A DNA stretch of 29,586 bases from the NCBI GenBank assembly GCA_003833135.1, contig QZLH01000094.1, positions 148,997-178,582 of the forward strand. The letters are read 5' to 3'. Under the pieces are notes generated by a model that searched no databases, was not told the DNA's origin, and saw only the letters and a program-made list of their open reading frames with translations. The position numbers and the translations under genes are program-made. Within the stretch, counting starts at the first letter, position 1; each line of letters begins with the position of its first letter. Positions 11,543 through 22,356 of the stretch are shown piece after piece. The stretch comes from Oehlia diaphana (lineage: Eukaryota; Glomeromycota; Glomeromycetes; Glomerales; Glomeraceae).

Positions 11543-11710
11543 GGGGAGGAGGTTGGTAATTGTTTTTTACGAATTAAGGTTGTTTAAATACTTAAAAGAT
11601 TGCTTGGCTTTTAGAGTAAAAAATTTCTAGCTATTTTTATTTAACAAAATACTAATTATTTTATACAATAATAGAAACCTTTTTTTTGCCGAGAAAATTT
11701 TTTTTTCTTA

Positions 11711-11990
11711 ATGGTTCTTTTTTTCTTTTTTACTGAGGAAAATTTTTTTTTCTTAATAATTTACTTTTTTTTAGAATTTTTTTTAGCTTTTTTTTTTAAT
11801 AAAGCTTTTCTTTCATTCTTCCCCTTTCCTTTACTCCCTCTCTTTGTTTTTCTTTTTCTTTTTTTTCATTCTTTCCCATTTACCTGTCTTTCATTTTCCT
11901 TTCCTCTCCCATTTTTTCCTTTTTCCTTTTTTCATTTTCTCCCTCTCTTTTTATTCCTCCCTTCCTCTTTTCATCCTTCCTCTTACTTAA
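11711..11990. repeat. Long pyrimidine (C+T) tract
   Basis: The plus strand is almost wholly C and T for about 280 bases, with CTTTCC, CTCCCTCTC and TTTTCC words. The apparent 94-codon frame here is Phe/Leu/Ser/Pro-only low complexity and is not a gene. A similar tract occurs at 24664-24952. The tract could adopt unusual DNA structure, but nothing in the sequence assigns a role. Confidence 0.8.
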
Positions 11991-12540
11991 ATTAAACACT
12001 TTTCTTAACATGAAAAAATTATAGATAGGTACATTTTTATTTTAGCGATCTCTTATGAAATTTAAGTAAATTTGGGGTTTTTAATTTATTTTTTTCGTCT
12101 TTAGTGCTAATTCATTTTTTTTTAGAGTTTGTCTCATTTTGGCCTTTAAGCGTATTGGAATTTAGTAGGTAGGTTACTAGGTTCCTTATTTTTTTTTTAT
12201 TTTTACAGCAACGAAATATTTATTAACAGTTTGAACTTTCTTTTTTGGACGGTCTAGATATATGGGAATTTGGTGAAAAATCAGCTTAAATACTTACCCT
12301 TAAATATCCTAGTCATCTAACCATTATATTTGCAGGAAATATCAAGAAGTTTTTGAAAAGATTAGGAAACAAAGATAAGAGGAAACAGGATGTGGGATTT
12401 TGGCTAATCAGCTGAAATACTGCTTGACTCAGGAATTTTTTTCTAGATGAGTTTGAAGGTGAGAACTTGAGCATTTTTTTAAAACCATTTTTTTTTAATG
12501 AAACACTTACTAACGTTTTGTTTCTTCTTTTTTTATATGG
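11991..12540. other. Non-coding AT-rich DNA
   Basis: No open frame, RNA gene or clear repeat found in about 550 bases; T-rich stretches dominate. It joins the pyrimidine tract to a GC-rich hairpin at 12547. Confidence 0.5.
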
Positions 12541-12546
12541 CTAAAG

Positions 12547-12577
12547 GCGGCGACGAAGTCGCCGCATATCAACCTAA
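12547..12577 (+). mobile_element. GC-rich hairpin followed by CTAA: possible Helitron-like 3' end
   Basis: A perfect 8-bp stem GCGGCGAC/GTCGCCGC with a GAA loop (12547-12565) stands out sharply in this AT-rich region. Eight bases later comes CTAA (12574-12577) followed by T. Helitron transposons end with a short GC-rich hairpin a few bases before CTRR and insert next to T, so the match is suggestive. No 5' TC terminus or Rep/helicase coding has been found, and a simple terminator or chance palindrome remains possible. Confidence 0.35.
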
Positions 12578-12618
12578 TCTAGTTTACATTCAATTGTACA
12601 ACACTTAGTATTACACAA

Positions 12619-13140
12619 CGATCACTGACGTTCACAATCCTGGCAAATCATAGTGCCAAAAATTCAAAATCCGGACACTCATTATTCCCGACACTTGATT
12701 TACACCACTGGTGCTCAACAAAAAAACTTAAGTATAATATAAATATAGAATAGAAAGTTAGGGTAATAAATAAAAAAAAAATACATAAATCATTGAACAC
12801 CGCGGTGTAAAATGTAATTTATACGTAAACAATTCTTTTAAAAATTTTCGCAAGAATTAATGTTTTTATTGTAAATAATAATATTTTTTATTAATACATC
12901 GTGAAATTAAAGTATCATCTAAATATTTTTATTGATATTTTAATAATTTTAATAACACTTTAATATAAAATATAATTTCTGCATATAAAGATAATTTTTT
13001 ATTTTTAATAAATATAATAAATATACCCATTAATTAAAATTTTTGTTTTCATAAAGATATTTAGTGCCGAGATAATGAATGTCGAGATTTTGAAATTTCA
13101 GGTTTCCTGATTTGTCAGGATCGTGAACATCGAGATTTCG
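12619..13140. mobile_element. Diverged foldback element, inverted arms of about 70-85 nt
   Basis: The left arm (about 12619-12706, containing GTTCACAATCCTGGCAAATC) is an inverted, imperfect copy of the right arm (about 13073-13140, containing GATTTGTCAGGATCGTGAAC). The arms are roughly 75% alike by eye. The interior of about 370 bases is AT-rich, non-coding, and carries another small element at 12710-12811. This is most simply an old non-autonomous DNA transposon. Confidence 0.6.
12710..12811. mobile_element. Small nested inverted-repeat element of about 100 bp
   Basis: TTTACACCACTGGTGCTCAA at 12710 is mirrored by the complement of CATTGAACACCGCGGTGTAA beginning at 12791. Each end carries its own near-palindrome (CACCACTGGTG; ACACCGCGGTGT, the latter perfect at 12797-12808). 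The inside is AT-rich. It lies within the larger foldback element just inside the left arm, as if inserted there. Confidence 0.5.
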
Positions 13141-13315
13141 TCGAGATTTCGTAGTAAATCCAGTATACTACTGTTGATATTGAACTTAATTGAGATAATT
13201 TCCTCAAATGGAACCAGATTAAAATTAAAAACTATTATTATTAAGTCATTAAACATTACATTATGTACAAATAGACCGGAATTATCTGTCTAGCTGTTAA
13301 AGTTTAGATAATGTT

Positions 13316-13534
13316 GCTTACAGCTGATTTCAAAAAGGTTGGGACACTTATCAAATTTTAAAGAACTCGGAAATATTCGGTAAAGGTTGATATAAAATAA
13401 AAATTATAAACTAATTTTGGAGTACTATTCCGAGAATGGTGGTAAAATTTTATCTTATTTTGAGCTTTACCGAATATTTCCGAGTTCTTTAAAATTTGCT
13501 AAGTGTCCCGTACATTATGAAATCAGCTGTAAAC
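13316..13534. mobile_element. Foldback (MITE-like) element of about 219 bp
   Basis: The left arm starts GCTTACAGCTGATTTCA at 13316 and the right arm ends with the complement (TGAAATCAGCTGTAAAC, to 13534). Inside, AATTTTAAAGAACTCGGAAA in the left arm and its complement in the right arm are exact, making arms of about 75 bases. The centre is about 65-70 bases. No reading frame belongs to it; the 83-codon frame at 13417-13668 only crosses the right arm. Confidence 0.8.
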
Positions 13535-15220
13535 ATTTTACTGATTTTGCTCATTCCAGGACCATTTACCGAGTCAATAGAGGAGGAGCTAGTTCGTTGA
13601 TGTTTTTGCCAAAAAGTACGTTTTACTTATTATTAAATGAATTTTCAAATTTGAAAAATTGTAACTAAAAGGTTTATCAGCGTATAAAAATTTAAAAGCT
13701 CTTTATTAAATAAAATGAGTACTATCAATTTCAATAATAATATGGGTGCCGTCCAAAATCACGACACCGACTGGTCAAAATCTTATAGTATGACTTTCGG
13801 GCAGCATTAAAGCTTAATGTGGGCCAATTTTCGGGATTTGAGTTTCGTATCATACCCAATTTCATATTCCTAATTCTAATTTAAATAAAAATATAATGTG
13901 GATCCCTTCACAACAAATTAAATTAACTTTAAAAATAATTACCTAAAATCTGATTGTTAGTATAAAACTTAGCTAGTCATGGGACTGGGATGAATCCTTT
14001 ACTGCTTTTGACTCTTTCTTTTTTATGTAAAGGTTATGAAATTTTCAGATTTTTAGAGCGATTGTTATTTGAATGATTTGTTTAATAAAGAGTATGGACG
14101 GACATGATCCTAGATTCTTGAATGTATATTATAACCCGTAACTTACATCCCTTAATTAGTAAACATAGGTAACGCAATTTATGTTCTACATTTCTGCTAG
14201 TAATAAATAACTTGATCGAAATGTTGGTGGCTGAAGACGATAAACGTCATCGATTACCAAATTTATCTTCATTAGTTTTATTATTATTACAAAGATAATT
14301 ATCAGGAAATATAATACTCGGATAAAGCTTAGCAGTCACAATATTGCGCCATAAATGTGTGTTTGTTTATCATACTATACATGTGTTTATTATTTATTAG
14401 CGCACCTTAAACTCTTATTATACAATCAGGCGTCTACTATATTATTCTGGAATTATCAAAAAAAGGAAAGTTCTAGTGGTAAATCAACGCACCAATCATA
14501 TAATACGGGAATATAAACGAACAAAGTATTCATTTTATGCATCGTGGTTTTTTTTCGCTCACTAAATATTTGTTTATAAAAGCCCGTTATTTGCCGACAT
14601 ATATAATTATAAGCGTTACATTTGTTTTGATTTTAACATATGGTCTTATGATTTGACACAGCATTGAATATGTATACAGTAATGATAGTAATGATGTGTA
14701 TGGCTTGGTAATATGGCTTATTTTTCATGTGATTGTTTTTAGTAGTAAAATTTACACAGCCCAACATTTCTCCCAAATTCTTTTCTTTTGTCCATTAAAC
14801 AAATATTTTATTGGAAAAAGCCTCTAATATTATCAACCACATTTAATTTTTTTATAAATACATACCTGTTACTCAAATCCTTCATTTTATTTTACCAAAT
14901 AATTACTAGATAAAATGGAAAAAAATAATGTCAATAAATAAATACTATTTTATAACTTTATATTTATCAAAACTTTCTCACTCTTATAATTTTTGATTAA
15001 GTTAAAATAACAAAGGTAATATTATTATATGCTTATAAGATCAATACTATTATCTACTTAATATTATGTATTATACATTAAAAACCTATGTATAGTAATA
15101 CCATTGAACTTAAAAGAATGCACACTACACATAACCACTAGAGAAAAATCATTTATTCAGTATAACTCTTATATCAGAGATATTTTATATAATGAAAAAA
15201 AATAAAAATTTCCTTTTTTA
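13535..15220. other. Non-coding AT-rich DNA
   Basis: About 1.7 kb without a supported gene, RNA or clear repeat. The piece at 13745-13815 is less AT-rich (GTGCCGTCCAAAATCACGAC and following) and may be an old transposon end, but no partner was found. Confidence 0.45.
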
Positions 15221-15505
15221 ATGCATTGGACCCCTTCAACTATCAACAAAACTTTTAGTGTTTCATTCAATTACAATCAATTTATAACTAAATTCAGCAC
15301 ATTTAAGTATATTTACCAGCTAGAATTTTCAATCACTTCCATAAATATAATTGTATTCTATTATTTCTGGAATTACTATCTATTGGAAAATACCATTTTG
15401 AGGCAAAAGATTAAATTGATAGTTGAAGGACATCCAATCTTTAAACATGGAAATTCACATACAACTTTAAGTTGGTTGGTGAAGGATACTGTGCAAATCA
15501 TTTAG
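15221..15505 (+). other. Open frame of uncertain status in transposon-relic DNA
   Basis: A 94-codon frame starting at ATG has an aromatic-rich first half and a more protein-like end (VEGHPIFKHGNSHTTLSWLV). It lies at the head of a region full of broken coding pieces. I do not recognise it. The end half may be a remnant of a transposon protein; a functional gene is unlikely. Confidence 0.25.
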
Positions 15506-15584
15506 ATCCTGGCTATGGTAATAAGACTTCTAATCTAAGGAACAAAAAATTAAGAATTATAAGGGAAGGCAGAATAATTGAGAT

Positions 15585-17870
15585 TCAAAATACTCAATAT
15601 ATGATATTTAAGTATCTCAACTCACATCCTTTTTAGATAAAATGAACCTTGGCCATTTGTAAGAGAAAATTCCACAAAATACTATATATCTGACAAAGAT
15701 ACAGAATTATGTGATGAATTTTAGATAAATTTATCTCGTATTAATAATGATGATCTTAGTTGGAAGGATCCAATAGCTAGCCAGAAGGTGCATGAAGAAA
15801 GTTTGTGGTTAATGATTAGACCAAAGTATTCTATAAAACTATTACTAGTACTGAGAAACAAAAAATACTTTGTGATCGGAAATAAAAGATCCAAAAAATG
15901 ATAAATGCACATTTTGTTTTGAAAAAGGCCATTGGTTGAAAGATTATAAGAAGATACCAGATAGATATTCATACTTTGTATTGTAACAGGCCTTATGTAT
16001 CAAGTGCATAAAAGATCACTTTCTTCAATCATATTTGAAGTGCATCATGTTGGTTTTCAGTAAACCCATATCAGGATTTTCCTTTAAATAGCAAAAATTA
16101 TTAGTTTAGTATAAATTGCCTTACATATACAACTTATGAATGCATGATCAATGAATGACCTTCATGGTTATTTCACTTTCCTTTTTAATTTTCAATGTTC
16201 CAACAATTATTATGTGTTTGAGAATACTCAATACAACTATATTCAATGTAATGCAATATATTAACTCACATCCTTTTAGACAAAAGTTAAGACAGTAGGA
16301 AACTCTGGAATTACCGCCTGATTTAGATGTGACTTGATTCTGTAAAAATACAGGTCATATGTTCAAGAAATATCTTGAGAATATATGGGGATCATGGTAG
16401 AAAATTGCAACATTAAAGTATTACCCATAGTATATTCACACATATCATCAAGCAAAGAGGAACAATTACAGCAGAACTAATAGAAATATCAAAATGATAG
16501 ATGAGCAAGGAAAATTCAAATGAAGTTCACACTGATATATTTTGGCCTATTATATAAAAAGGATTGAAAGTATCCTTTTTGACCATTATAAGTTTTAAAG
16601 AATGTTAAGTTGAGTGATATATATATATAACAAAGCAAAAAGGAATATGAAACCTTAACTTTATAGATGAAAATTTTATAGAATGTTTATTTTAATATCT
16701 AATATAGATAGATAAGATTTTATTCATTTAATTATTTATTTGTTTGAAAATTTTATCCATACAAATGACAAGAGGATGAAAGCATATTATATTGTTATTC
16801 ATAGAAAAATCATTATTAAAATATTGAGACTCAAAACATTTAATATAACTATATTCAAGGTAACCTGACACCTTAACTCACATACCTAGTACTCCTCTTA
16901 TTACTCTGAACTTTATATAATCAATAAAATATAAAATAATATATTAAATTTACGAAGGATATGTATTTACCGTATTTAGAATGTTGGGAAGATGAAACCA
17001 AATAGTAGACAAACTTCCATGAGTTCACAGAATAAATTTTAAACTAATATAAATAGATGGCTTAAATTATAGATTTTATTTATTTAGTTTATATTATTTA
17101 TATGAAATTTTTCCATATAATAAGAGTATGTTTTCATAGTAAAATGAGCATTAATCAATTTTAGCTATAGAATCCAAAAACAAAATATGTAATATTGACA
17201 ATTCATAGAAAAACATTGGAAAAATAATTAGACTCAAGATACTCAATATAACTATGTCTAATACCTCAACTCACATCATTTTAAACAAAAGTAGACAGCA
17301 GTACATAATAAAGTCAAAGATCTATAGACGAAAATTCCACAAAGTATTTATTTTATCAATATAAGTAGGTGACTTAGAATATAAATTTTATTTGTACACT
17401 TAATTATATATCTATTTGAAATTTTTATCTATTTCATTAAAGATTATGGAGAATTTAGATTTTGATACAATGCTATTCATTGGTTTGGATATTATAGTGA
17501 TTAGCACCTACTGGTGTGTATGGTATCATAGAACTTACAAGTGTAAAAATACGTGTACACTATCAACTCAAAAGTGATGATACAATTAGTACTACTATAG
17601 TATTGCATCACAACCATGATGGAAAATGCGTGCAGATCTCAGTTGCATTTACCAATCTTCTCTCAATTAAAAAAATAAATCATAAGCAAGTATAGCACAG
17701 CCCAAAATGTAGGTAAAATGACCATGCATTCAGCCCTGCATATAACACCTACACGTGAGAGTTGTCTTACCCATGTCTATATGAATAAATGATGGGAGGA
17801 TAGTTTATGATGAAATGAACATTAATTCAATTTTAATTACAGAATTCACAAATCATAGAAAAGTATTATA
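15585..17870. repeat. Diverged array of repeats, unit about 400-630 bp
   Basis: A recognisable block recurs at about 15585, 16219, 16824 and 17229. It reads roughly GA(C)TCAAAATACTCAATATAAC..., then TCAACTCACATCC, then TTTTAGACAAAAGT and, in two copies, AAAATTCCACAAA. Between the later copies further words recur, such as AATATAAATAGATGGCTTA/AATATAAGTAGGTGACTTA and GAGCATTAATCAATTTTA. Spacing is about 634, 605 and 405. The copies are old and partly deleted. The array overlaps a zinc-knuckle relic and seems to be part of a fossil mobile element. No intact gene lies inside. Confidence 0.6.
15885..16060 (+). pseudogene. Zinc-knuckle protein remnant
   Basis: In one forward frame the sequence gives KCTFCFEKGHWLKDYKKI, a CCHC zinc knuckle (C-x2-C-x4-H-x4-C) whose last Cys (codon 15945-15947) is now Tyr. 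A stop follows after FVL, and then ALCIKCIKDHF continues in the same frame with another C-x2-C pair. The layout resembles the better preserved zinc-knuckle frame at 20115-20480. Such knuckles bind nucleic acid in retrotransposon Gag and some transposon proteins. Here it is plainly broken. Confidence 0.55.
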
Positions 17871-17929
17871 AGTGGATTTCAATCCTTTTAGGAAACTATT
17901 AATATTTTTATTGTGAAATTTGAAATTGG

Positions 17930-18924
17930 ATATCTCAAATTTGTGAAGCAACATTTTATGAGGCTGTTTGTACTATAACTGGAATTTTTGAAGAAACAGT
18001 ATAACAACTCGGATTAGTATTAGATGAAGAGACTAATGAGTTTGATAAATATCTTAAGAAGCTGCTACTAAGCAACTTTTATAATCATAAAATTCCACCA
18101 CCAAATGTTGTAATTTTAAAGCCTGAAACATTTCAAATTATAATCTAATTATTTAATTATGAATGTACATTTTTTATTTAGATTATTAAAAACCGTTGTG
18201 AAACAGTTACAATTCTCACGGTATATACTTTCTGGCTTGTTATTCTCTTTTTACAACTTAAAAATATAGTCAAAGAATAATGAAAATGAAACTTAAAAGA
18301 GAAATTGAAAATGAAAAAGCAGATGGAGAAGAGGAGAAAAGCAGTGATTCAGATAGTGATAATAATGATCATCACTTCTAATACCTGTGGGACGAAATTG
18401 ATAATCATAATGATGAAAAAATGGATGATAAAATTGTAAATTTAGATGAGTCTATTCCCGACCAGTTTAAAAGTTATACTTATTTAGATATTGCTTGTGA
18501 TGAAGCAATTTTTAGAAGATTGTTTTTAAGACAATGGCATACATTTAAAGATATGTGTAGTGTATTAATACAATATTTTCAGATTATGGAATATTACTAG
18601 ATTAAGGATTTATTATTACTTAGACAAACTAGAAAAATTTTGACTATTTAGCTATATAACATTTAAAAAACTGTTATGGAAAGTTGCATTAGGAAATATT
18701 GCAAGGGAGTCCATTTTTTTATTAAAGACAAAAGCTTCAAATACAGAATTGACAGTACCTTCACAATATATTTCACCATTAAAAATGTATATGTAAAACA
18801 CATGCTTATTAAAAATACATGGTCAATAGAAATCAATAATTTCATCTATCAATTGGCCCCAGCTCATTTCAAAGCAACAGATTTCAAGCCAAGAAAAAGG
18901 CATAAGGGAAAAATATCAAGTTAG
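17930..18924 (+). pseudogene. Stop-riddled transposon-like coding remnant
   Basis: Several protein-like pieces in the forward direction are separated by stops and frame changes. First comes WISQICEATFYEAVC...GIFEETV, then LGLVLDEETNEFDKYLKKLL. An acidic and Lys/Glu-rich stretch follows (18285-18380). Next is IACDEAIFRRLFLRQWHTFK with DMCSVLIQYF at about 18480-18590. The last piece is an 82-codon open frame (18676-18924) ending PRKRHKGKISS. From unverified memory, the DEAIFRRL...GQWHTSKDMCSVL pattern resembles an uncharacterised, highly repeated protein family of Rhizophagus genomes. If so, this copy lacks residues between RRL and QWHT. No intact product is expected. Confidence 0.45.
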
Positions 18925-20114
18925 ACATATTGAAGGCCAATTTTGAAGAATAGTCATAATTTCTCAATTGTGTACCTACATAAATAAAATGCAGATGGTA
19001 TATAAAGATCACTTTTATTAGACTTTACACAATAGACTATAGAGGATGGATAAACATAGAATGGATATTAAATATTCTTAACCAATTGCAACAATTTCAA
19101 GATTGCTTATAATGATTCTAATTCATCTGTAGAATCATTTCTTAAGTAATGTATAAAAATAAAATTCAAATTAATAATTGTTTATGAAAAATTGTATGTA
19201 ATCAAATTTATCCAATTTCTTTCTGACAATTATAATAATTTGACATTAGAAAAATAAAAATATGAAATATATTGGAATGAATATTTAAGAATAATGATCC
19301 TATTAAAAAATGCATTGTTGAATATATAGACATTAGGATGGTTATTCTTATTTGCAATAATAAGATATTTTACCATAATATATATATATGACAGATGTAA
19401 GGAAAAATTAGGCAACATAAGCCTTATTATTAGCTATCTTAAGTAGATAAGCAAGATGATGTTGCTGCATACAGAGTTTTTTGTTCAGCATTTTTGGTTC
19501 AATGTCAAAGTAATGGATGTTTAGTATATTAAAACAAAATGAAAATATACTATATCTCTACTTTCTAGCAAAAAAAATGCTCCTAATCCTTCTGGAATTA
19601 TATATGGCTGCTGTACCTTTAAATGTTAAAGATATATACTAATACTTATCTCACATTAATTATAACAATACCTAATAAGGGAAAAAGCATCACTATTTCT
19701 GATATAAAACCACTTAAATAGATTATAAATTGGCATGTACATGTCCAATCACCTTACTTGAAACTACAAGAAAAATCTTATCCCATTATTAATTATTCAA
19801 TTAAATGATATTTTATTGTTAAAGAATATCTTACAATTCAACTATAATGAAGGCTGGTCTATTAGGGCAATTAATATTAGAACCACATTTTATGATACAA
19901 TAATACAATACTAGTTAAAACCATATAATATTAAAATAGTAAATAATTGTATATTTATTTATGCCAATGTATCAAAAAAATTTTCACTGGTTTTGATTAT
20001 GGATAGTTCTACATATTATTATGCGAAAAAAATCCATTTTAGTTTTTCTAAAATTATGAAAATTTGAAATTTGAAATTATAATGATATGGTATATCTGAT
20101 GATGATATAGCTGA
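18925..20114. other. Relic coding and non-coding DNA between two fossil coding segments
   Basis: Mostly AT-rich DNA without a supported gene. At about 19450-19515 a short forward piece reads DKQDDVAAYRVFCSAFLVQC before the frame fails, and further broken scraps follow. It probably belongs to the same decayed element as the segments on either side. A minus-strand 62-codon frame at 19230-19418 is low complexity and not called. Confidence 0.4.
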
Positions 20115-20480
20115 AAAAATATTTTTGTGCAAATATTTAGCACTAATGCTGATATTGAAGAAACTATTATAAAAATTGCTGGAAATTTCAATAGATATTC
20201 TGCTACTTTATCATTGATATCATCCACATCATCCATTTCAGCACCTACTAATTTAGCAAAGAAGGTTCCACCAAATATGTGCGCATACTGTTCAAAACAG
20301 GGGCACTGGATGGAAACATGCCCACACCTTCCAGAAAACCAATGCAACTTATGTTTCAATTGTACATCAAGAAATTTGGCATACATAAATATGGATGATC
20401 CTAATAATCACTTTTGCACAAATTGTGGTTTTGTATTCAAAATAAATGCATCAAGTATAAGAAATCAATTTACATCATAA
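20115..20480 (+). pseudogene. Zinc-knuckle C-terminal fragment of a transposon-like protein
   Basis: The frame is open from 20115 to a TAA at 20478-20480 but has no ATG before the knuckle itself, so it is the 3' end of something longer. It carries a perfect CCHC knuckle, CAYCSKQGHWMETC (codons 20280-20321). It then has CNLCFNC and, near the end, FCTNCGF, possibly a second zinc site. The first half is Ser/Thr-rich. The function of such domains is nucleic-acid binding in mobile-element proteins. Upstream frames are broken, so expression as a gene is unlikely, though the domain itself is undamaged. Confidence 0.5.
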
Positions 20481-22310
20481 ACATGAAATATTAAATAGAA
20501 AAAAGATACCTAAATCACATTCTGAATAAACACAAGCGGAATAGTTGACTCTTCTAACTAAATGGATTATCCAAAGTATGCAGCCTTTTCTGTAATTGAT
20601 AGTCCTTCATTTCACAGTCTATTATATAAACTGGGTATATAGTAAACATGTATTATATGGTTAGCTTTGTATGTATTGTATTATTAAAACTTATTAATGT
20701 ATGTAATGTATGGTTCTTTTCCAATTATGTATGTATTGTATAATAAAAGTGGGTATTGTTTGATTTAAGGATAACTTCTTGCCACACTTTTTATTACTAA
20801 ATATAACTATTTACACATATTTTATAATGATTGTGTACTGGCTAAAACAATTCAACACATATTATTATAATCTTTCTTTTCTTTTATTTAAAAGAAATAT
20901 TTTTACTATTTTATTAGTTATTACTACTATTTAATTTAAAAAAATTTAAAATTAAATATTTCTATCACGTTTTTATTACAATCTTCTCTTTTCTTTTCAT
21001 TTAAAATATTTCTATTATGTTTATTACTATGTCTAAAGTAAATCCTGTTATTCTTTCAGATATTAAGACTATATCTGATAACAAAACTATATCTGAAATT
21101 GGAATTTAAATCCTTATTAGTCATCATCTATGAATATTGTAAATGTTTGCATTATCTCTAGCATTGTATTAAGAAATATTTAATCATTTATAATAAAAAA
21201 TACTTTTTTTTTTGTAAATCCTAATCTTTATGTATGGCGAAAATAAGTATGCCATACATAACATAAGTTCATTTTAATATCCATACATGTATGGATAACA
21301 ACAAAAGCATACATAAGCATACAATACATACAATGTTAATCATACTACACTACATCTTTGATTTGGCAAAATTATATAAATCATGACATATTAATATGAT
21401 GTAATCAACACATTAATTGTATATATAAAACAAATAATAATTTGAGAGAAAATATTGTAGAAAAGGATCATAAAATAAACAATTTGATGGAGAAAATAAA
21501 GAAGATATTACAGCAAGGAAACAACAAATAAAGGATTTAGAAAAAAGTGAAAAATATTTAACTTAAATTAGAATTGGTATTTGGTGAAAATACTATGTTA
21601 ACCAATTCTTGAAATGGATTTTAAGTGCTTTCTTTTATACTTTTAATGTCTTATCTTGCATTTTTACTTCCTCATGCATTTTTTGAGGTGTCTTTCTTAT
21701 AATTTTTGCAAGTACCCTTTCTTTCATTTTTTTTTTTTAAGTTCATTAGTTTGACAATCAAGATTAAAAGGTTTAAGTTAAAGGACTTTTTACCTTGTTA
21801 TGAAAAAGAAAAGGAAAACTTTATGAAGTTAGTGTCCAAGGCAAAAAAAATGTAAGCAAAGAATTAGAGAAGCTTTTGAATTTTTTACTTGTCCAAAACA
21901 AAAAGGTTGAAAAAAATCAAGATGATGTTTTCTTTTATTAAAGTTCAATTTAGTGTTTACAGGATTATTTTGCAAGAAAAGATACTATTATATGCTAATT
22001 TTTTAAAACCAGTTATAAATGTAGGTTTCCAATGGAGTGGAAGTAGTGGAAGGCTATTTTCCTTTCTCTAGAATCATTTTTCTAACATCATCTGTAATTG
22101 TATTCATTATTACATTTTGCAATAAAGAATAAAAGGTAAATCATCTTGCTGCCTTTTTGAAAATGTTAAAAATAATGGGAAAAATCTTTTCCACATGAGT
22201 GAGTAAAATATTTGAGCATCTTTAACTGGTGGTAATTGAAATTAGATACAAATATTACTAATGAATAATAACATATTTGCTGAAACCATTGAGATTTCAT
22301 CTATAATAAA
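20481..22310. other. AT-rich non-coding DNA with short repeats
   Basis: No supported gene in about 1.8 kb. Short imperfect direct repeats occur at about 20669/20727 (TATGTATTGTAT..TAAAA) and at about 20873/20985 (TCTTTTCTTTT.ATTTAAAA). A perfect 10-bp inverted repeat lies at about 21230-21260. The 60-codon frame at 21889-22071 has no recognisable feature. Confidence 0.45.
21230..21260. repeat. Perfect 10-bp inverted repeat
   Basis: TATGTATGGC and GCCATACATA flank a spacer of about 11-12 bases, able to form a stem-loop. It is followed at about 21290 by the self-palindrome CCATACATGTATGG and several CATACA words. No role can be assigned; it may be an end of a small element. Confidence 0.6.
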
Positions 22311-22356
22311 AAATTTATTATTAAAAAAAAAACAAAATTTATTATTAAAAAAAAAA

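Noticed and set aside
11711..11995. 94-codon Phe/Leu-rich frame
   Set aside because: Product of a pyrimidine tract; composition explained by C+T bias alone.
13417..13668. 83-codon forward frame
   Set aside because: Runs across one arm of a foldback element; no family features.
15585..17870. CRISPR-like array
   Set aside because: Repeats are long, diverged and irregularly spaced in a eukaryotic context; nothing like short identical repeats with unique spacers.
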